Notes: a model not told the origin generated them from the sequence alone. A DNA stretch of 64,000 nt from Fimbriimonadaceae bacterium (GCA_019638795.1 JAHBTB010000001.1:372001-436000); one strand, 5' to 3'. Positions 25,159-36,444 are shown, numbered from the stretch's first letter. Numbers and translations are program-made.

Positions 25159-26407
25159 TCGTCGCCAGCCAAGACTTGGCGTCGACCAGGGCCACGTCCG
25201 GCTCGCCGTAGCGAGGGGTCGGGGCGACCTTGTCGGGCACGAGCCCGTGCCCTTCCAGGCGGAGTCCGCTGATCGTCACGTAGTCGGTGAGGGGGTACTG
25301 CAGCCAGAACCCTTTGCCACGAGGGATCTCGGTGAGGATGGAGGCCAAGACCGCACCGGCCGTCTTGGTGCCGAAGAGCTCGGAACCCTTGATCTCCTTG
25401 AACGCCGCGGCGAGCATCTCGGAAGCGCTGCCCGTGCCGCCGTCCACGAGGACGGCGACCTTCCCGGTGAACTTGGGCTGGGTCGTCAGCATGGCCCGGA
25501 CGTTGGGGCGGGAGGCGGCGGCGATCGCGACGACGTCGTCAGTCGGCGGGTTGTCGCGCTCGTACATCGTCACCAGGTTCCGGGTCACAAAGGTGCCGAG
25601 GGGCTCCTTCTCGCGGTCGAAGAAGAACGCGGCAAGGTGGAGCAGGTTGGCGACCCGCCCGCCGCCGTTGCCACGCAGGTCGATGACCAGGCTCTTGGCA
25701 CGGGACGCCTCGCCCATCAACTTGTCGACGCGGGCCTGGTTGTAGCCAACGTCAAAGGTGGGTATCCGCAGCACGGCGACATTGCCTTCCCAGGTCAGGG
25801 TCTCGGGCACGACCGCGACGTAATCGCGCCGGGTGACCCGGAAGGACAATTCCTTGTCACCCCGCTTGACCTTGATGTTCGAAGTGGATCCCTTGGCTCC
25901 CTGGAGGTCGGGCTGCTGACGGACCTTCTTCCCGTCGGACTCGAAGATCAAGTCACCGGGCTGCAGGCCGACTTCGGAGGCCGGAGAGTCCTCGAAGACG
26001 TTGACCACGCGCAGGCCGTCCTCCTCAATCTGGATCATGATGCCGATCCCCGCCCGGGTCTGGGTGGTCCGCTGGGTGCCGAACTCGGGGGGAAAGAGGC
26101 TGATGTGGCTGAGGCCGTACTGACGCATCGCCCGGCTGACCGCCAAGGCGAACTCGCTTTCGGTCTTGGCCTTCTCAATGGCGTCTTTCTGGCTCGCCAA
26201 GATCGTGTCGAACTTGGTGAAGTCCACGCCGGGGACAAACGCCTGACGGCTCAGGACCTCTTCGACCCGCTTGATGACGACCGCCTTGTCCTCCGGCGTG
26301 ATCGTCCGTGCCTGGTCTCGCCCCTGCTGGGCATAGGCAAAGGGAGAGGCGACGGCCAGCGCGAGCATGAGGGCGCTGACGGCGGATCGGTGGCGGCTCC
26401 AGTCCAT
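25130..26407 (-). CDS. S41-family periplasmic C-terminal processing protease
   Basis: A 425-residue exported serine protease with a PDZ domain. The signal peptide is SALMLALAVASPFAYAQ. The PDZ domain spans about 115-205 (GIGIMIQIEEDGLRVVNVFE, ASEVGLQPGDLIFESDG). The peptidase core has VIDLRGNGGG, the catalytic Ser in DGGTGSASEMLAAA and the catalytic Lys in FGTKTAG. Sequence and length match Ctp/Tsp-like proteases that trim exported proteins. It converges on the LolA-like gene with overlapping 3' ends. Confidence 0.9.
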   Translation of the reverse strand: MDWSRHRSAVSALMLALAVASPFAYAQQGRDQARTITPEDKAVVIKRVEEVLSRQAFVPGVDFTKFDTILASQKDAIEKAKTESEFALAVSRAMRQYGLSHISLFPPEFGTQRTTQTRAGIGIMIQIEEDGLRVVNVFEDSPASEVGLQPGDLIFESDGKKVRQQPDLQGAKGSTSNIKVKRGDKELSFRVTRRDYVAVVPETLTWEGNVAVLRIPTFDVGYNQARVDKLMGEASRAKSLVIDLRGNGGGRVANLLHLAAFFFDREKEPLGTFVTRNLVTMYERDNPPTDDVVAIAAASRPNVRAMLTTQPKFTGKVAVLVDGGTGSASEMLAAAFKEIKGSELFGTKTAGAVLASILTEIPRGKGFWLQYPLTDYVTISGLRLEGHGLVPDKVAPTPRYGEPDVALVDAKSWLATISPEKAAGR

Positions 26408-26537
26408 AGTTGTCTCAGGCCTTACTTACTGTCCATTGACGCCGGAGAGTGCCGGCCGGTTCGACAGGTCCGTTCGCAAGACAGTGTGGACCGATTCTGG
26501 CCCGGCGCGCCTGCGAGGGGTCGGTAATCTGGGGAAT

Positions 26538-27956
26538 GTGCTGGAGAGGTTCGCCACCCACCTTCAGGATTCCGGCTTGGTGCCGCCTGGTTCCCGGGTC
26601 GCCGTGGCTCTGTCGGGCGGCGCCGACTCGCTGTGCCTCCTCCACTTGACCGTGCGACTGGGCCTCGACGTGGTCGCCCTGCACCTGGACCATGGGCAGA
26701 GGCCGGAGTCGGCGGACGAGGCCCGGAGGCTGGGCGAGTTTTGCGACCGGCTGAACGTCCCGTTTGCCTCGGGACGGGCCGACGTCCCCGCGCTCGCCGA
26801 GGCCTACAAGGTGGGCGTCGAGGAAGCGGGGCGGACCGCCCGGTACGACTTCTTCCGCCAAGCCGCCTACCGGACGGGGTGCGACCTCGTCGCCACCGGC
26901 CACACCCGGGACGACCTCGCCGAGACCGTGCTGTTCAACCTGGTCCGGGGCACGGGCATGGCGGGATTGGCTGGCATCCCAGCCGTCCGGGACGGGATCG
27001 TCCGCCCCCTGCTCCCCTTCACCCGCGCCGAGACCCGTGCCTATTGTCACCGCCAAGGCCTGGAGCCGCTCGAAGACCCGGGCAACCTTGACTTGCAGTT
27101 CTCGCGTGTCCGCATCAGGCAAAACGTCATGCCCGAGTTGGAGCAGGCCCATCCCGGCGCCGCGGCGAACATCGCCCGCACCGCAAAGGTCGTCGGCGAA
27201 GAGAGCGCCTTCCTCGACAGCATGGCCGCCGCCGTCCTTGAGAAGGCCGAGACGCCACTGAACGGCCCCCTCCGCTTCCTGACCTCTGAAGTCGAGGTGG
27301 CCCTCGACCTCGGTGTTCTCCTTAGCCACCCCGACGTCCTGGTCCGCCGGGGCCTGCGCTTGGCGGCGGCCGTCCTGGGAGCGAGCCTGGACCACGGCCA
27401 GACCGAGACCTTGCACCTTGGCGTCCGCTGCACACCAAGCGGCTCGGTCACCAGCGACGGGGGCCGGGTCGTCGCCCAATGGTCGGGCGACAGGCTCCAC
27501 TTTGCCCGCGCCGACACCGACGGCCCGTTCCGGTTCAACCTAGCGACCCCGGGAATCACCGAAAGCGACGTCTTTGGCTGGCAGATCACCGTCCAGCCTT
27601 GGCCGCCCGCCGACTTGCTGCGTGACCCCGACAACCTGGACGTGGCGATGGACGCGGCGAAGCTGCATGGCGGCCTTCACTTCCGGAGCACCGACCCGGG
27701 CGACGCCATGGTCCCCCTGGGGATGACGGGGAGCAAGTCAGTGGCCGACATGATGCGGGAAGCCGGCTTGACCGCCAGTGCGCGGCGGCGCCTGCCCGTC
27801 GTCTGCGACATGGTCGGTGCCGTGTGGGTACCCGGATGTCGTATAGCGGAACGGGTCAAAATAACCGATACGACCGCTAGGGCCTTTCGCCTGACGTTTG
27901 GGCCGCTCGACTTGGGCAGGCGTCAGGAAGAACAGGAACGGACCGCAGGCGCTTAG
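26538..27956 (+). CDS. tilS: tRNA(Ile)-lysidine synthase
   Basis: Modifies C34 of the CAU-anticodon tRNA-Ile to lysidine so that it reads AUA. The 472-residue protein has the PP-loop ATP motif VALSGGADSLCLLH (26-31 core), LHLDHGQRPES, EEAGRTARYDFF, ATGHTRDDLAETVLFNLVRG and QFSRVRIRQNVMPELE, followed by the less conserved C-terminal TilS domains (AGLTASARRRLPVV). The start is uncertain: GTG 26538 with GGGG just upstream gives the normal N-terminus, while the frame is open further upstream. ftsH follows, the classic tilS-ftsH order (hpt absent). Confidence 0.93.
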   Translation: MLERFATHLQDSGLVPPGSRVAVALSGGADSLCLLHLTVRLGLDVVALHLDHGQRPESADEARRLGEFCDRLNVPFASGRADVPALAEAYKVGVEEAGRTARYDFFRQAAYRTGCDLVATGHTRDDLAETVLFNLVRGTGMAGLAGIPAVRDGIVRPLLPFTRAETRAYCHRQGLEPLEDPGNLDLQFSRVRIRQNVMPELEQAHPGAAANIARTAKVVGEESAFLDSMAAAVLEKAETPLNGPLRFLTSEVEVALDLGVLLSHPDVLVRRGLRLAAAVLGASLDHGQTETLHLGVRCTPSGSVTSDGGRVVAQWSGDRLHFARADTDGPFRFNLATPGITESDVFGWQITVQPWPPADLLRDPDNLDVAMDAAKLHGGLHFRSTDPGDAMVPLGMTGSKSVADMMREAGLTASARRRLPVVCDMVGAVWVPGCRIAERVKITDTTARAFRLTFGPLDLGRRQEEQERTAGA

Positions 27957-28000
27957 CGTAAGCTAAAGCTAGTCCTCGGACCGGCGGACAAGGTGGAAGT

Positions 28001-29950
<1,950 letters not shown>

Positions 29951-30013
29951 CCCTAGACCAGCTTCCACCCGCGTCCGGTATATTAGGCCAGACGCGGGGG
30001 CAGTCGGATTGGC

Positions 30014-30361
30014 ATGAGCGTCCAAGTTCTGTACCAAGAGGGATTCCAGCTACGTTGCGACGGGCGATATCGTGAGGCGAAGGTGAAGCTGGAGCAGGCC
30101 CTGAGTCTTGACCCCGGCCATGCCGACTCGTTGTGGCAGTTGGGCCTTGTGCAAGGCTTTGAAGGTGACTTTGACGGGTCTCTCGCCACGCTGCAGAAGG
30201 TGGTCGAAGCCAATCCCAACCACGTCAACGCCCGGTTCGACCTTGGCATGACCATGACGATGCTCGGCATGCAAGACGAAGCATGCGCCCAGTTCCGCGA
30301 GGTCGTCCGGATCCAACCCGGACACGAGAAAGCGAAGCAACAGCTCGTCTATTGCCCGTGA
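30014..30361 (+). CDS. TPR-repeat protein
   Basis: A 115-residue protein made of about three tetratricopeptide repeats: LYQEGFQLRCDGRYREAKVK, then ADSLWQLGLVQGFEGDFDGS, then VNARFDLGMTMTMLGMQDEA, each closed by the LDPGH, ANPNH or IQPGH element typical of TPR helix B to A turns. It has no signal peptide and probably acts as a small cytoplasmic adaptor. TATATT at about 29978 may be its -10 element. It is 4 bases upstream of the YfhO-like gene, so the two are likely cotranscribed. Confidence 0.8.
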   Translation: MSVQVLYQEGFQLRCDGRYREAKVKLEQALSLDPGHADSLWQLGLVQGFEGDFDGSLATLQKVVEANPNHVNARFDLGMTMTMLGMQDEACAQFREVVRIQPGHEKAKQQLVYCP

Positions 30362-30365
30362 GGCG

Positions 30366-32597
30366 ATGAAGCGCCCCTTCCCCTGGACTTGGGCGTTGCT
30401 GGCCCTGATACCGCTGGTCCCCCTGTGGAGGTGCGTGTTCCTAGGCGAGGTGGTCGGCCCGTGGGACCAGATCAGCCACTTCTGGCCGTTCCAACCGCAA
30501 CCGCTCCGAGGCTCGTGGGACGTGTTACAGGCCGATTCGGCCCTGCAGTTCTACGGCTGGCGGGACCTTGTCTTCCGGGCATGGGGTTCGGGCCAACTGC
30601 CACTCTGGAACCCCTACCAACTTTGCGGTTCGCCCCTCCTTGCCAACTCACAGTCGGCGGGCTTTTATCCTCTGCACATCTTGATGGGGGTGCTCCATGT
30701 GCCGACCGGAGTGGCGATCACCCTCCTTGCTTGGTTCCATTTGGCGTGGGCGGGCTTCGGCGTCCGCTATCTCGCCCTTCGGTGCGGCGCCCAGGAGACC
30801 GGGGCGAGCCTGGGTGGGGTGTTCTTCGCCTTGTCGGCGTTCACGCTGGGTTGGTTGCCCCTGGCCAGCGTGCTCACCACCGTGGCATGGATCCCCTGGG
30901 TGCTGGGGACCGGCCTCTCCCTCTTTGAACGGCCGACCCCGCGCGGTGCCGCCGCCCTAGCGGGCTGTGTCGGGATGATGGCCCTGGGTGGACACGTCCA
31001 GTTCATGTTCTACGGGCTGCTCGCCCTCATGGTCGTCGCCGTCCTCAGGCTCGTCACCGCGGCGCGGGCGGCCCAGTCTGCCGGCATGGCGGTGGGCTGG
31101 GGCGTCGTCGGCGTGACGGTGGGCCTCGCCCTGGCGTCGGCCCAACTTGTCCCCGTGCTCACATTGTCCAAGGACGGGCACCGCCAAGCCGCCGCGGGCG
31201 AGGCGGGATACGCCGCTTACGTCGCGGGTGCCCCCAAACCCTACGAGTTGGCCGGGCTGGTCTACCCGGGAGCCCTGGGGTTCCCGGGCCGGGCCGAGGT
31301 GCAAGCCGAAGGCCCGCCCTACCCCCAGCATTGGCCCGCCTCGGCCCGGATCGGGGCGTCCTTCGCCGAGTCGGCCCTCAGCATCGGTCCCGCCGTCCTC
31401 CTGCTGCTCGGTGGATTGAGAAAGCGCCGGTCGTGGTTTGTGGCCGGGCCGGTCGCGGCAGCGGGGGTCGTCGGCCTCCTCTTGGCCCTGGGGACTCCCT
31501 TGGACGCTGCCCTTTATTTCGGCGTGCCAGGCTGGGCGGCGACGGGTAGCCCAGGACGTGCCGGAGTGTTGTTCGTCCTCGCCGCGTGCACGGTCGCGGC
31601 ACTCGGATGGCCAGAAGAAGGCGAAGAACCACCTTCTAAGGTGGTGCTTGGTGTCGCGGTGGCCGGCGCGGTGATCACAGTGGCCGCCCTCATGTCCGCT
31701 CGAGGCGTCCCCACATGGGCCAATCCTGCCACCACGGTCGAAAGCCTGGTGTCGGCCCGGATGCTCGACGTCTTGCCGACCGCCCTCCTGGGTCTCGTCC
31801 TCGCCGGGGTGTTCCTGTGGGCGTTCAAGGCCAAGATGGCCCCCGTCGCCGTCGGCGCCCTGCTCCTGGCCCACCTGGCGACCCAAGTGACGACCGTCGT
31901 ACCCTCTGGCACCTTGCCGACCCTCAAGCCGGACGTTTCCTTTGACCCGACCCAACGGTATGCCTTCGAGAACAACGGCTGGTCGCTTCTCTTTGCCGTG
32001 CCAGGGGCCAAAATGCCACCCGACCTCGCGACGGCGTACCGCGTCATGGACGTCGGCGGTTACGATTCGCTGATGCACCGCGACGCCGTGGCCCTGCTCC
32101 ACGAGATCGACGGCAAGGACTCCGCTCCTGACGCGAACGGCAACATGATGTTCGTCAAACCGGGCGCGGACGCCGGAAAGCTGGCCGACGCCGGCGTCTC
32201 CACCTTGGTCATGGGACGTGAGGCGGACCCGGTCGCACTTCCGGGGGCCAAGGGCGTCCTCGACATGACGGCCGGCGAAGCCAAGGTGTCCGCGCTCCGC
32301 GCCGACGGCGTCGACCTGGACGTCATCGGCCCTGCCACCGGGACCGTGAAGTTCCTGAACCTGCCGGGATGGACGGTGACCGCAGACGGACGCACCGCCG
32401 CGGCTCCCCATGGCCGTTGGATCGAGATCGGGACGTCGTCGACCGGCCCCGGTAAGGTCGCCTTGCGATACCGGCCCCCCGGCCTCGACCGTGGGTTGAT
32501 GCTATCCGGCGTGGGCGTCCTCGCCTTGGCCGCCCTCCTCCTCGTCAAGCCAAGGGCAAGTGTCCGCGTGGACCCTGCACCACTTCCCGCCGCGTGA
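30366..32597 (+). CDS. YfhO-family multi-spanning membrane protein
   Basis: A 743-residue membrane protein with about a dozen hydrophobic segments. The N-terminal third matches the YfhO pattern: GPWDQISHFWPF after the first helix, LQADSALQFYGWRD, LPLWNPYQLCGSPLLANSQS and FYPLHILM. These loops resemble GT-C glycosyltransferases, and YfhO proteins are proposed to add sugars to teichoic-acid-type polymers or lipids. The last 200 residues form an extracytoplasmic beta-rich domain (VKFLNLPGWTVTADG) ending in a final helix. The acceptor here is unknown. Confidence 0.75.
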   Translation: MKRPFPWTWALLALIPLVPLWRCVFLGEVVGPWDQISHFWPFQPQPLRGSWDVLQADSALQFYGWRDLVFRAWGSGQLPLWNPYQLCGSPLLANSQSAGFYPLHILMGVLHVPTGVAITLLAWFHLAWAGFGVRYLALRCGAQETGASLGGVFFALSAFTLGWLPLASVLTTVAWIPWVLGTGLSLFERPTPRGAAALAGCVGMMALGGHVQFMFYGLLALMVVAVLRLVTAARAAQSAGMAVGWGVVGVTVGLALASAQLVPVLTLSKDGHRQAAAGEAGYAAYVAGAPKPYELAGLVYPGALGFPGRAEVQAEGPPYPQHWPASARIGASFAESALSIGPAVLLLLGGLRKRRSWFVAGPVAAAGVVGLLLALGTPLDAALYFGVPGWAATGSPGRAGVLFVLAACTVAALGWPEEGEEPPSKVVLGVAVAGAVITVAALMSARGVPTWANPATTVESLVSARMLDVLPTALLGLVLAGVFLWAFKAKMAPVAVGALLLAHLATQVTTVVPSGTLPTLKPDVSFDPTQRYAFENNGWSLLFAVPGAKMPPDLATAYRVMDVGGYDSLMHRDAVALLHEIDGKDSAPDANGNMMFVKPGADAGKLADAGVSTLVMGREADPVALPGAKGVLDMTAGEAKVSALRADGVDLDVIGPATGTVKFLNLPGWTVTADGRTAAAPHGRWIEIGTSSTGPGKVALRYRPPGLDRGLMLSGVGVLALAALLLVKPRASVRVDPAPLPAA

Positions 32598-32622
32598 ACG
32601 TTAGAATGAATGAGGCGACGTC

Positions 32623-32898
32623 ATGGACGCACGACCGATCAACATCCCGGAGTGCCTGACACCAGGCACGTCCGACCACGTCCTTGTGATCTTCAACAAC
32701 GACGTGACGCCGATCGACATCGTCGTCCATGCCCTCATGCTCGCCACCCAGTGCGGACCGCAGGAGGCGATCGAGGAGACGATGGAGGCCCACGAGAAAG
32801 GGTCGGCGGTCGTCCACGCCGGCTCCCAGGAAGTGTGCGAGACCGCAGCCCGCACGATGGAAAGCGTCGGCGTCCGAACCCTGGTCCGCCCAGACTGA
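32623..32898 (+). CDS. clpS: ClpS-like adaptor, copy 1
   Basis: A 91-residue ClpS-type adaptor, expected to bind N-degron substrates and hand them to ClpA/ClpC. After a 19-residue tail the core reads VLVIFNNDVTPIDIVVHALM. Compared with E. coli ClpS (VNDDYTP, H66) it keeps the Asn, the second Asp, Thr-Pro and the pocket His (AHEKGSAVV), so N-degron binding is plausible. A TAGAAT hexamer lies 15 bases before ATG. A second, more divergent ClpS-like gene follows 43 bases downstream. No clp ATPase gene is in the window. Confidence 0.85.
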   Translation: MDARPINIPECLTPGTSDHVLVIFNNDVTPIDIVVHALMLATQCGPQEAIEETMEAHEKGSAVVHAGSQEVCETAARTMESVGVRTLVRPD

Positions 32899-32941
32899 AC
32901 CATACGTCGTACAATAGCCGTAGCGCAAACCGCCTTGGCTT

Positions 32942-33244
32942 ATGCTGGAAACCCTCGACTCGTCGCCGATCACGTCGCCCGACCTAGACCTTGACCAGTC
33001 GGCCGTCGCCGAGCCTGATTGGATGGTCGTCGTCTACGACAACGACAAGAACACCTACGAAGAGGTCGTCACCATCCTGGTCCTCGCCACGGGTTGCGAC
33101 GTCGAAGAGGCCTACATCGAGGCCTGGGAGATCGACCACTACGGCCAGTGTGTGGTCCACCGGGCTTCGAGCGGCGAGTGCCGGGGCGTGGCCGACGTGG
33201 TCGCCACGATCGGGATACGCGTCGAAGCCCTGCCCGGCGACTGA
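32942..33244 (+). CDS. ClpS-like adaptor, copy 2, altered pocket
   Basis: A 100-residue protein with a 27-residue acidic N-terminal tail and a ClpS-like core: WMVVVYDNDKNTYEEVVTIL, then EAWEIDHYGQCVVHRA and a C-terminal helix and strand. At the degron pocket the E. coli NDDYTP is replaced by DNDKNT, and the His is shifted by one position (IDHYG against VHYQG). It may therefore bind another class of substrate or act as an anti-adaptor. TACAAT at 32910-32915 could be its own -10. The fold assignment is confident, the function is not. Confidence 0.75.
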   Translation: MLETLDSSPITSPDLDLDQSAVAEPDWMVVVYDNDKNTYEEVVTILVLATGCDVEEAYIEAWEIDHYGQCVVHRASSGECRGVADVVATIGIRVEALPGD

Positions 33245-33253
33245 CGGGACTCC

Positions 33254-34141
33254 CTACGTCACCGGGTTCTCGACGTAGGCCCCGCCCCGACAGGACTGCA
33301 GATATTTCAGCGCATGGACCTGACCAGTCATCTCAAGCTCGTCACGGTAGATCGGGTCGTGCCATCCCTCGATATCGATAGCTCCGGTGAACCCACCTTG
33401 TCGTAACACGGTGATGACGTCGGTCCAATTGGTGTCGCCAAAGCCCGGCGTCCGGTGCCAGACGTAGGGCTTGCCCCCGCGCAAGCCTGAGGTCTTCAGG
33501 ACGTCCCATGCAATCGTCGCGTCCTTACCGTGGACGTGATAAACCCGGTCGACGATCCCGCGCAGTTGGGCGACCGGGTCGATCAGTGAGACCATCTGGT
33601 GGCACGGCTCCCACTCCAGACCGATGGAGGTGCTCGCGACCTCGTTGAACATCATGTTCCAGGCCGTCGGGCTATGGGCGATGTTCCACGCCGGTCTGTC
33701 CCACGTACCGCCCATGTCGCAGTTCTCAAAGGCGATCCGACAACCTTCGCCCTCGGCCACCTTGGCCAAGTGACCGAAGACCTCCTTGTACTTGGGCATG
33801 CTTTGGTCGACCGGCCGGTCTTCCAAGGCACCGGCGAAACCACAGACGACGTCGCAACCAAAGTGCTTGGCGCCCTTGATCAACCTCTCCCAGTCAGCCG
33901 CGGTCTTCTCGTCCTGCAGGGGATTGCCGTAGATACCGACACTGCTGATGACCGCCTGGCCGGCGACGATGTCCTGCACCTTCTTACCCGTCTCGGCGAG
34001 GTCGATGTCACCCAGGTACTGCCAGTTGGTGAGCTCGAAACTCTCGAACCCGTGGGGCAAGACCTGGGGCAAATAGGTGGTGGCGTTGGCCATGCCCGCC
34101 AGGGTGCCGATGCGGATGTCTTGGTGGTTCTCGCGTCCCAT
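33254..34141 (-). CDS. Sugar phosphate isomerase/epimerase (xylose isomerase-like TIM barrel)
   Basis: A 295-residue cytoplasmic TIM-barrel protein of the AP-endonuclease-2/xylose-isomerase-like family. Metal-site strands are visible: VVCGFAGALEDR, RIAFENCDMGGTW (Glu ligand), IGLEWEPCHQMV (Glu and His), RVYHVHGKDATI (His-x-His-x-Lys-Asp) and GAIDIEGWHDPIY (final Glu). Such enzymes isomerise or epimerise sugars or inositols, or act on related ketoses; substrate is unknown. It is downstream of the M1-like peptidase on the same strand with a 72-base gap. Confidence 0.82.
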   Translation of the reverse strand: MGRENHQDIRIGTLAGMANATTYLPQVLPHGFESFELTNWQYLGDIDLAETGKKVQDIVAGQAVISSVGIYGNPLQDEKTAADWERLIKGAKHFGCDVVCGFAGALEDRPVDQSMPKYKEVFGHLAKVAEGEGCRIAFENCDMGGTWDRPAWNIAHSPTAWNMMFNEVASTSIGLEWEPCHQMVSLIDPVAQLRGIVDRVYHVHGKDATIAWDVLKTSGLRGGKPYVWHRTPGFGDTNWTDVITVLRQGGFTGAIDIEGWHDPIYRDELEMTGQVHALKYLQSCRGGAYVENPVT

Positions 34142-34213
34142 GGTTGTCAGCAGGCAGGTTACCAGCGGAGTGCCCCAGGCCCAGGTTCGGCTCTTACCTG
34201 GGCCAGGCCCTGG

Positions 34214-36373
34214 TCACTTTACGACAAGCGCGTTCGCGCCGGTCCGCACGGGATGGGTCGTGCCTCTGATGAACCGGCCCAGCTTGTCCACCACCGCGAC
34301 GGCCGCGTCGCCGACCACCGCGTCACGGCGGAGCCCGCCGACCTGGAAGGCCGTCGTCTTTCCGCCCGTTTGGACGACCCCGACGACGGAGTAGTCCTTG
34401 AGGTCGAACCTTTGCCCCTTGAACGTGAAAGTGTCACCAAAAAACGCCACTCCCGCCTTCTCGAGGACTGGCTTCAAGGCGGGCATCGTGTCTGGGTGAC
34501 CGACCAACTTGACGTGGTCCAAGTCGTCGTCGACCATCTGGGGCGTACCCTTCTCCGCCCAGTCGGCATGGCGGCTGTCGACAACCGACTTGAACCGCAT
34601 ACTCGCTGCAAATGTCAGCGGTGCGCCTGCTCCCGACCGGCGCGAGGCCAAGGTCCGGCGGTACGGGTCGACCACGACGAGGTCTGGCTTGGCGGCGACA
34701 GCGAAGTGCACGGTCCCCTTCGACTCCCTGCCTTCCCCACCGACGGTGAACTTGTGCAGGCTCCCCCCCTTTGCGTCCTCGACCCAGACCTCGAGCGTCA
34801 TGCGGTAGGGCTGACCGGTGAACTCGTAGTCCAGGGAGACGCGGCCGTCTCCGTACCTGGCGTCGGTGAACTTGACCTCCGGCCAACCCGTCCGGTCAAG
34901 CCACTGGCTGAAGAACCACTTCCAGTTGTCGCCCAACGAGCGCTCAAAGTCGTCCCACTCCGAGGGAGTGCCGTTCTTACGGTCGGCCACCCAGTGGGCC
35001 AAGGCGCTGTCCATCGCCTCGGGCCCCATCTCCAACTCCAATTGTTGCAAGACGAAGCCACCCTTGCCGTAGCCCAGTTCGGACCCCACCGCACCCTTCT
35101 GCGCCCCAGAATCGCGGCATGTCGCGGTGTCCCACAAGCGACCAGGCGACGGATGGGTGAGGAAGGCCCGGTCTTGCTCGACGGCGTTGCCCAGCGACGA
35201 CCTCCGCGCCGACCGTGGCCCGGCGTAGTCAGCAAACGACTCGTTCCAAAAACTCTTCAGGTAGGTGTTGGAGAGCATGCCGCCGAACCAGGTGTGGCTG
35301 GGCTCGTGGCGGTCGTCGTCGGGCAGCCATCCATGCCCATACGTGGCGAAGGAATAGGCTTCGAGGGCACCACCGACATACAAGGTGCTGTCGACGGCCC
35401 CCCAGCGTGAGAACGGGTAGCGCCCATATCGTGAGAGGTCCTTGGTCACCTGGGGCATCAACTCCAACTGGAGCCGCATTTCTTCGTCCGTCATCTTGGT
35501 CGAGGCGACGAAGAACTCGATTCCATTGACCTTTTTGCGGGCGACTTTATATTTCCCCGCCGAGAAGCTCAGATAGCTCACCGCAAGGTCCATCTTGGTG
35601 ACGACCGTCTTCTCGCCTCCGACCGTCTTAGACGACACCGGCTCGCCCATCGCCATGACCTCCCAGTCGGCGGGCACGTGGGCCGTGGTGGTGTGAGTGA
35701 GAGGCAAACGCCCGGTGTGGAGCCAAAAGTAGTCGTTGGTCAACAAGGCTTCGTCGTCGCGGATCGCCCCGGCAAATCCGAGTTGGTCCACTACCGCGTC
35801 GTACGCGACCCGGAACACCGCCGATGGCTCGTGCGGTGTCGGCAGGGCGACCACGCCGCCAGCCTGGGCATAGGGCACGGTCTGTCCTTCACGGGTTACG
35901 GACTTGACCCGGTAATTCGGCGATATGCGCAGGAAGAACGAGGGCCCCGCCGTCGCCTCGCGCGAGACTCGGACGTCGGCCACGATGTGGGCGGTGCGCT
36001 TGGTCGGCTCGAACCTGATGTCCAGGTCTTCGTGGACGGCCCGGACGCCCAGGACGTCGCTCTCGGGGATGTACCGGGTGAGTTTGCCGTCGGCCCAAGT
36101 GAAGACCAAGTCACCGTAGTCTTCGCACGTTTGGGGGCTGGTGAAGACCACGTAACTCTGCCCACCCGCCGGTGCGACCAGCGACAAGGCGTGCCAGCCC
36201 TTGCTCCCTCCGCCGTAAGCCCCGTTGACCTTGACCGGGGTAAGGGCCTTGGCCGCTTCGGGGCTCGCCACGGCCCCGATCGAGGCGATGTCGCGCTTGG
36301 TCGCCCAGTCGTCGAGTTGGGCGACGTCCGCGCCTGGACGGGCGAGGGAGAGGACGGTGAAGACAGCGACCAT
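34214..36373 (-). CDS. M1-like metallopeptidase (gluzincin), variant spacing
   Basis: A 719-residue protein of the M1 aminopeptidase superfamily. The beta-rich N-terminal half includes EDLDIRFEPTKRTAHIVADV; the catalytic helix carries HEPSHTWFGG and then FWNESFADY. The zinc ligands would be the two His and the Glu of NES. Between the second His and that Glu there are 17 residues, one fewer than the usual 18, because WLNE is replaced by WNE. A Leu-rich N-terminus may be a weak signal. TAAACT is 9 bases before ATG 36373. It is probably exported; substrate unknown. Confidence 0.75.
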   Translation of the reverse strand: MVAVFTVLSLARPGADVAQLDDWATKRDIASIGAVASPEAAKALTPVKVNGAYGGGSKGWHALSLVAPAGGQSYVVFTSPQTCEDYGDLVFTWADGKLTRYIPESDVLGVRAVHEDLDIRFEPTKRTAHIVADVRVSREATAGPSFFLRISPNYRVKSVTREGQTVPYAQAGGVVALPTPHEPSAVFRVAYDAVVDQLGFAGAIRDDEALLTNDYFWLHTGRLPLTHTTTAHVPADWEVMAMGEPVSSKTVGGEKTVVTKMDLAVSYLSFSAGKYKVARKKVNGIEFFVASTKMTDEEMRLQLELMPQVTKDLSRYGRYPFSRWGAVDSTLYVGGALEAYSFATYGHGWLPDDDRHEPSHTWFGGMLSNTYLKSFWNESFADYAGPRSARRSSLGNAVEQDRAFLTHPSPGRLWDTATCRDSGAQKGAVGSELGYGKGGFVLQQLELEMGPEAMDSALAHWVADRKNGTPSEWDDFERSLGDNWKWFFSQWLDRTGWPEVKFTDARYGDGRVSLDYEFTGQPYRMTLEVWVEDAKGGSLHKFTVGGEGRESKGTVHFAVAAKPDLVVVDPYRRTLASRRSGAGAPLTFAASMRFKSVVDSRHADWAEKGTPQMVDDDLDHVKLVGHPDTMPALKPVLEKAGVAFFGDTFTFKGQRFDLKDYSVVGVVQTGGKTTAFQVGGLRRDAVVGDAAVAVVDKLGRFIRGTTHPVRTGANALVVK

Positions 36374-36405
36374 GGCCTGTCCAGTTTAGGCGATGGGGAC
36401 CATGC

Positions 36406-36434
36406 TTGCGCTCGGTGCCGTCTGGGGGCATAAT
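36406..36434 (+). promoter_or_regulatory. Promoter of the tRNA gene
   Basis: TTGCGC (36406-36411), a 17-base spacer and CATAAT (36429-36434) end 10 bases before the first base of the tRNA. Its -35 resembles the TTGCGT at 18265, hinting at a local -35 preference of TTGCG. Confidence 0.6.
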
Positions 36435-36444
36435 AGAGACGGAC

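Noticed and set aside
33599-35410. 600-codon plus-strand frame opposite the isomerase and M1-like genes
   Set aside because: Antisense shadow; no motif, and it crosses the boundary of two real genes.
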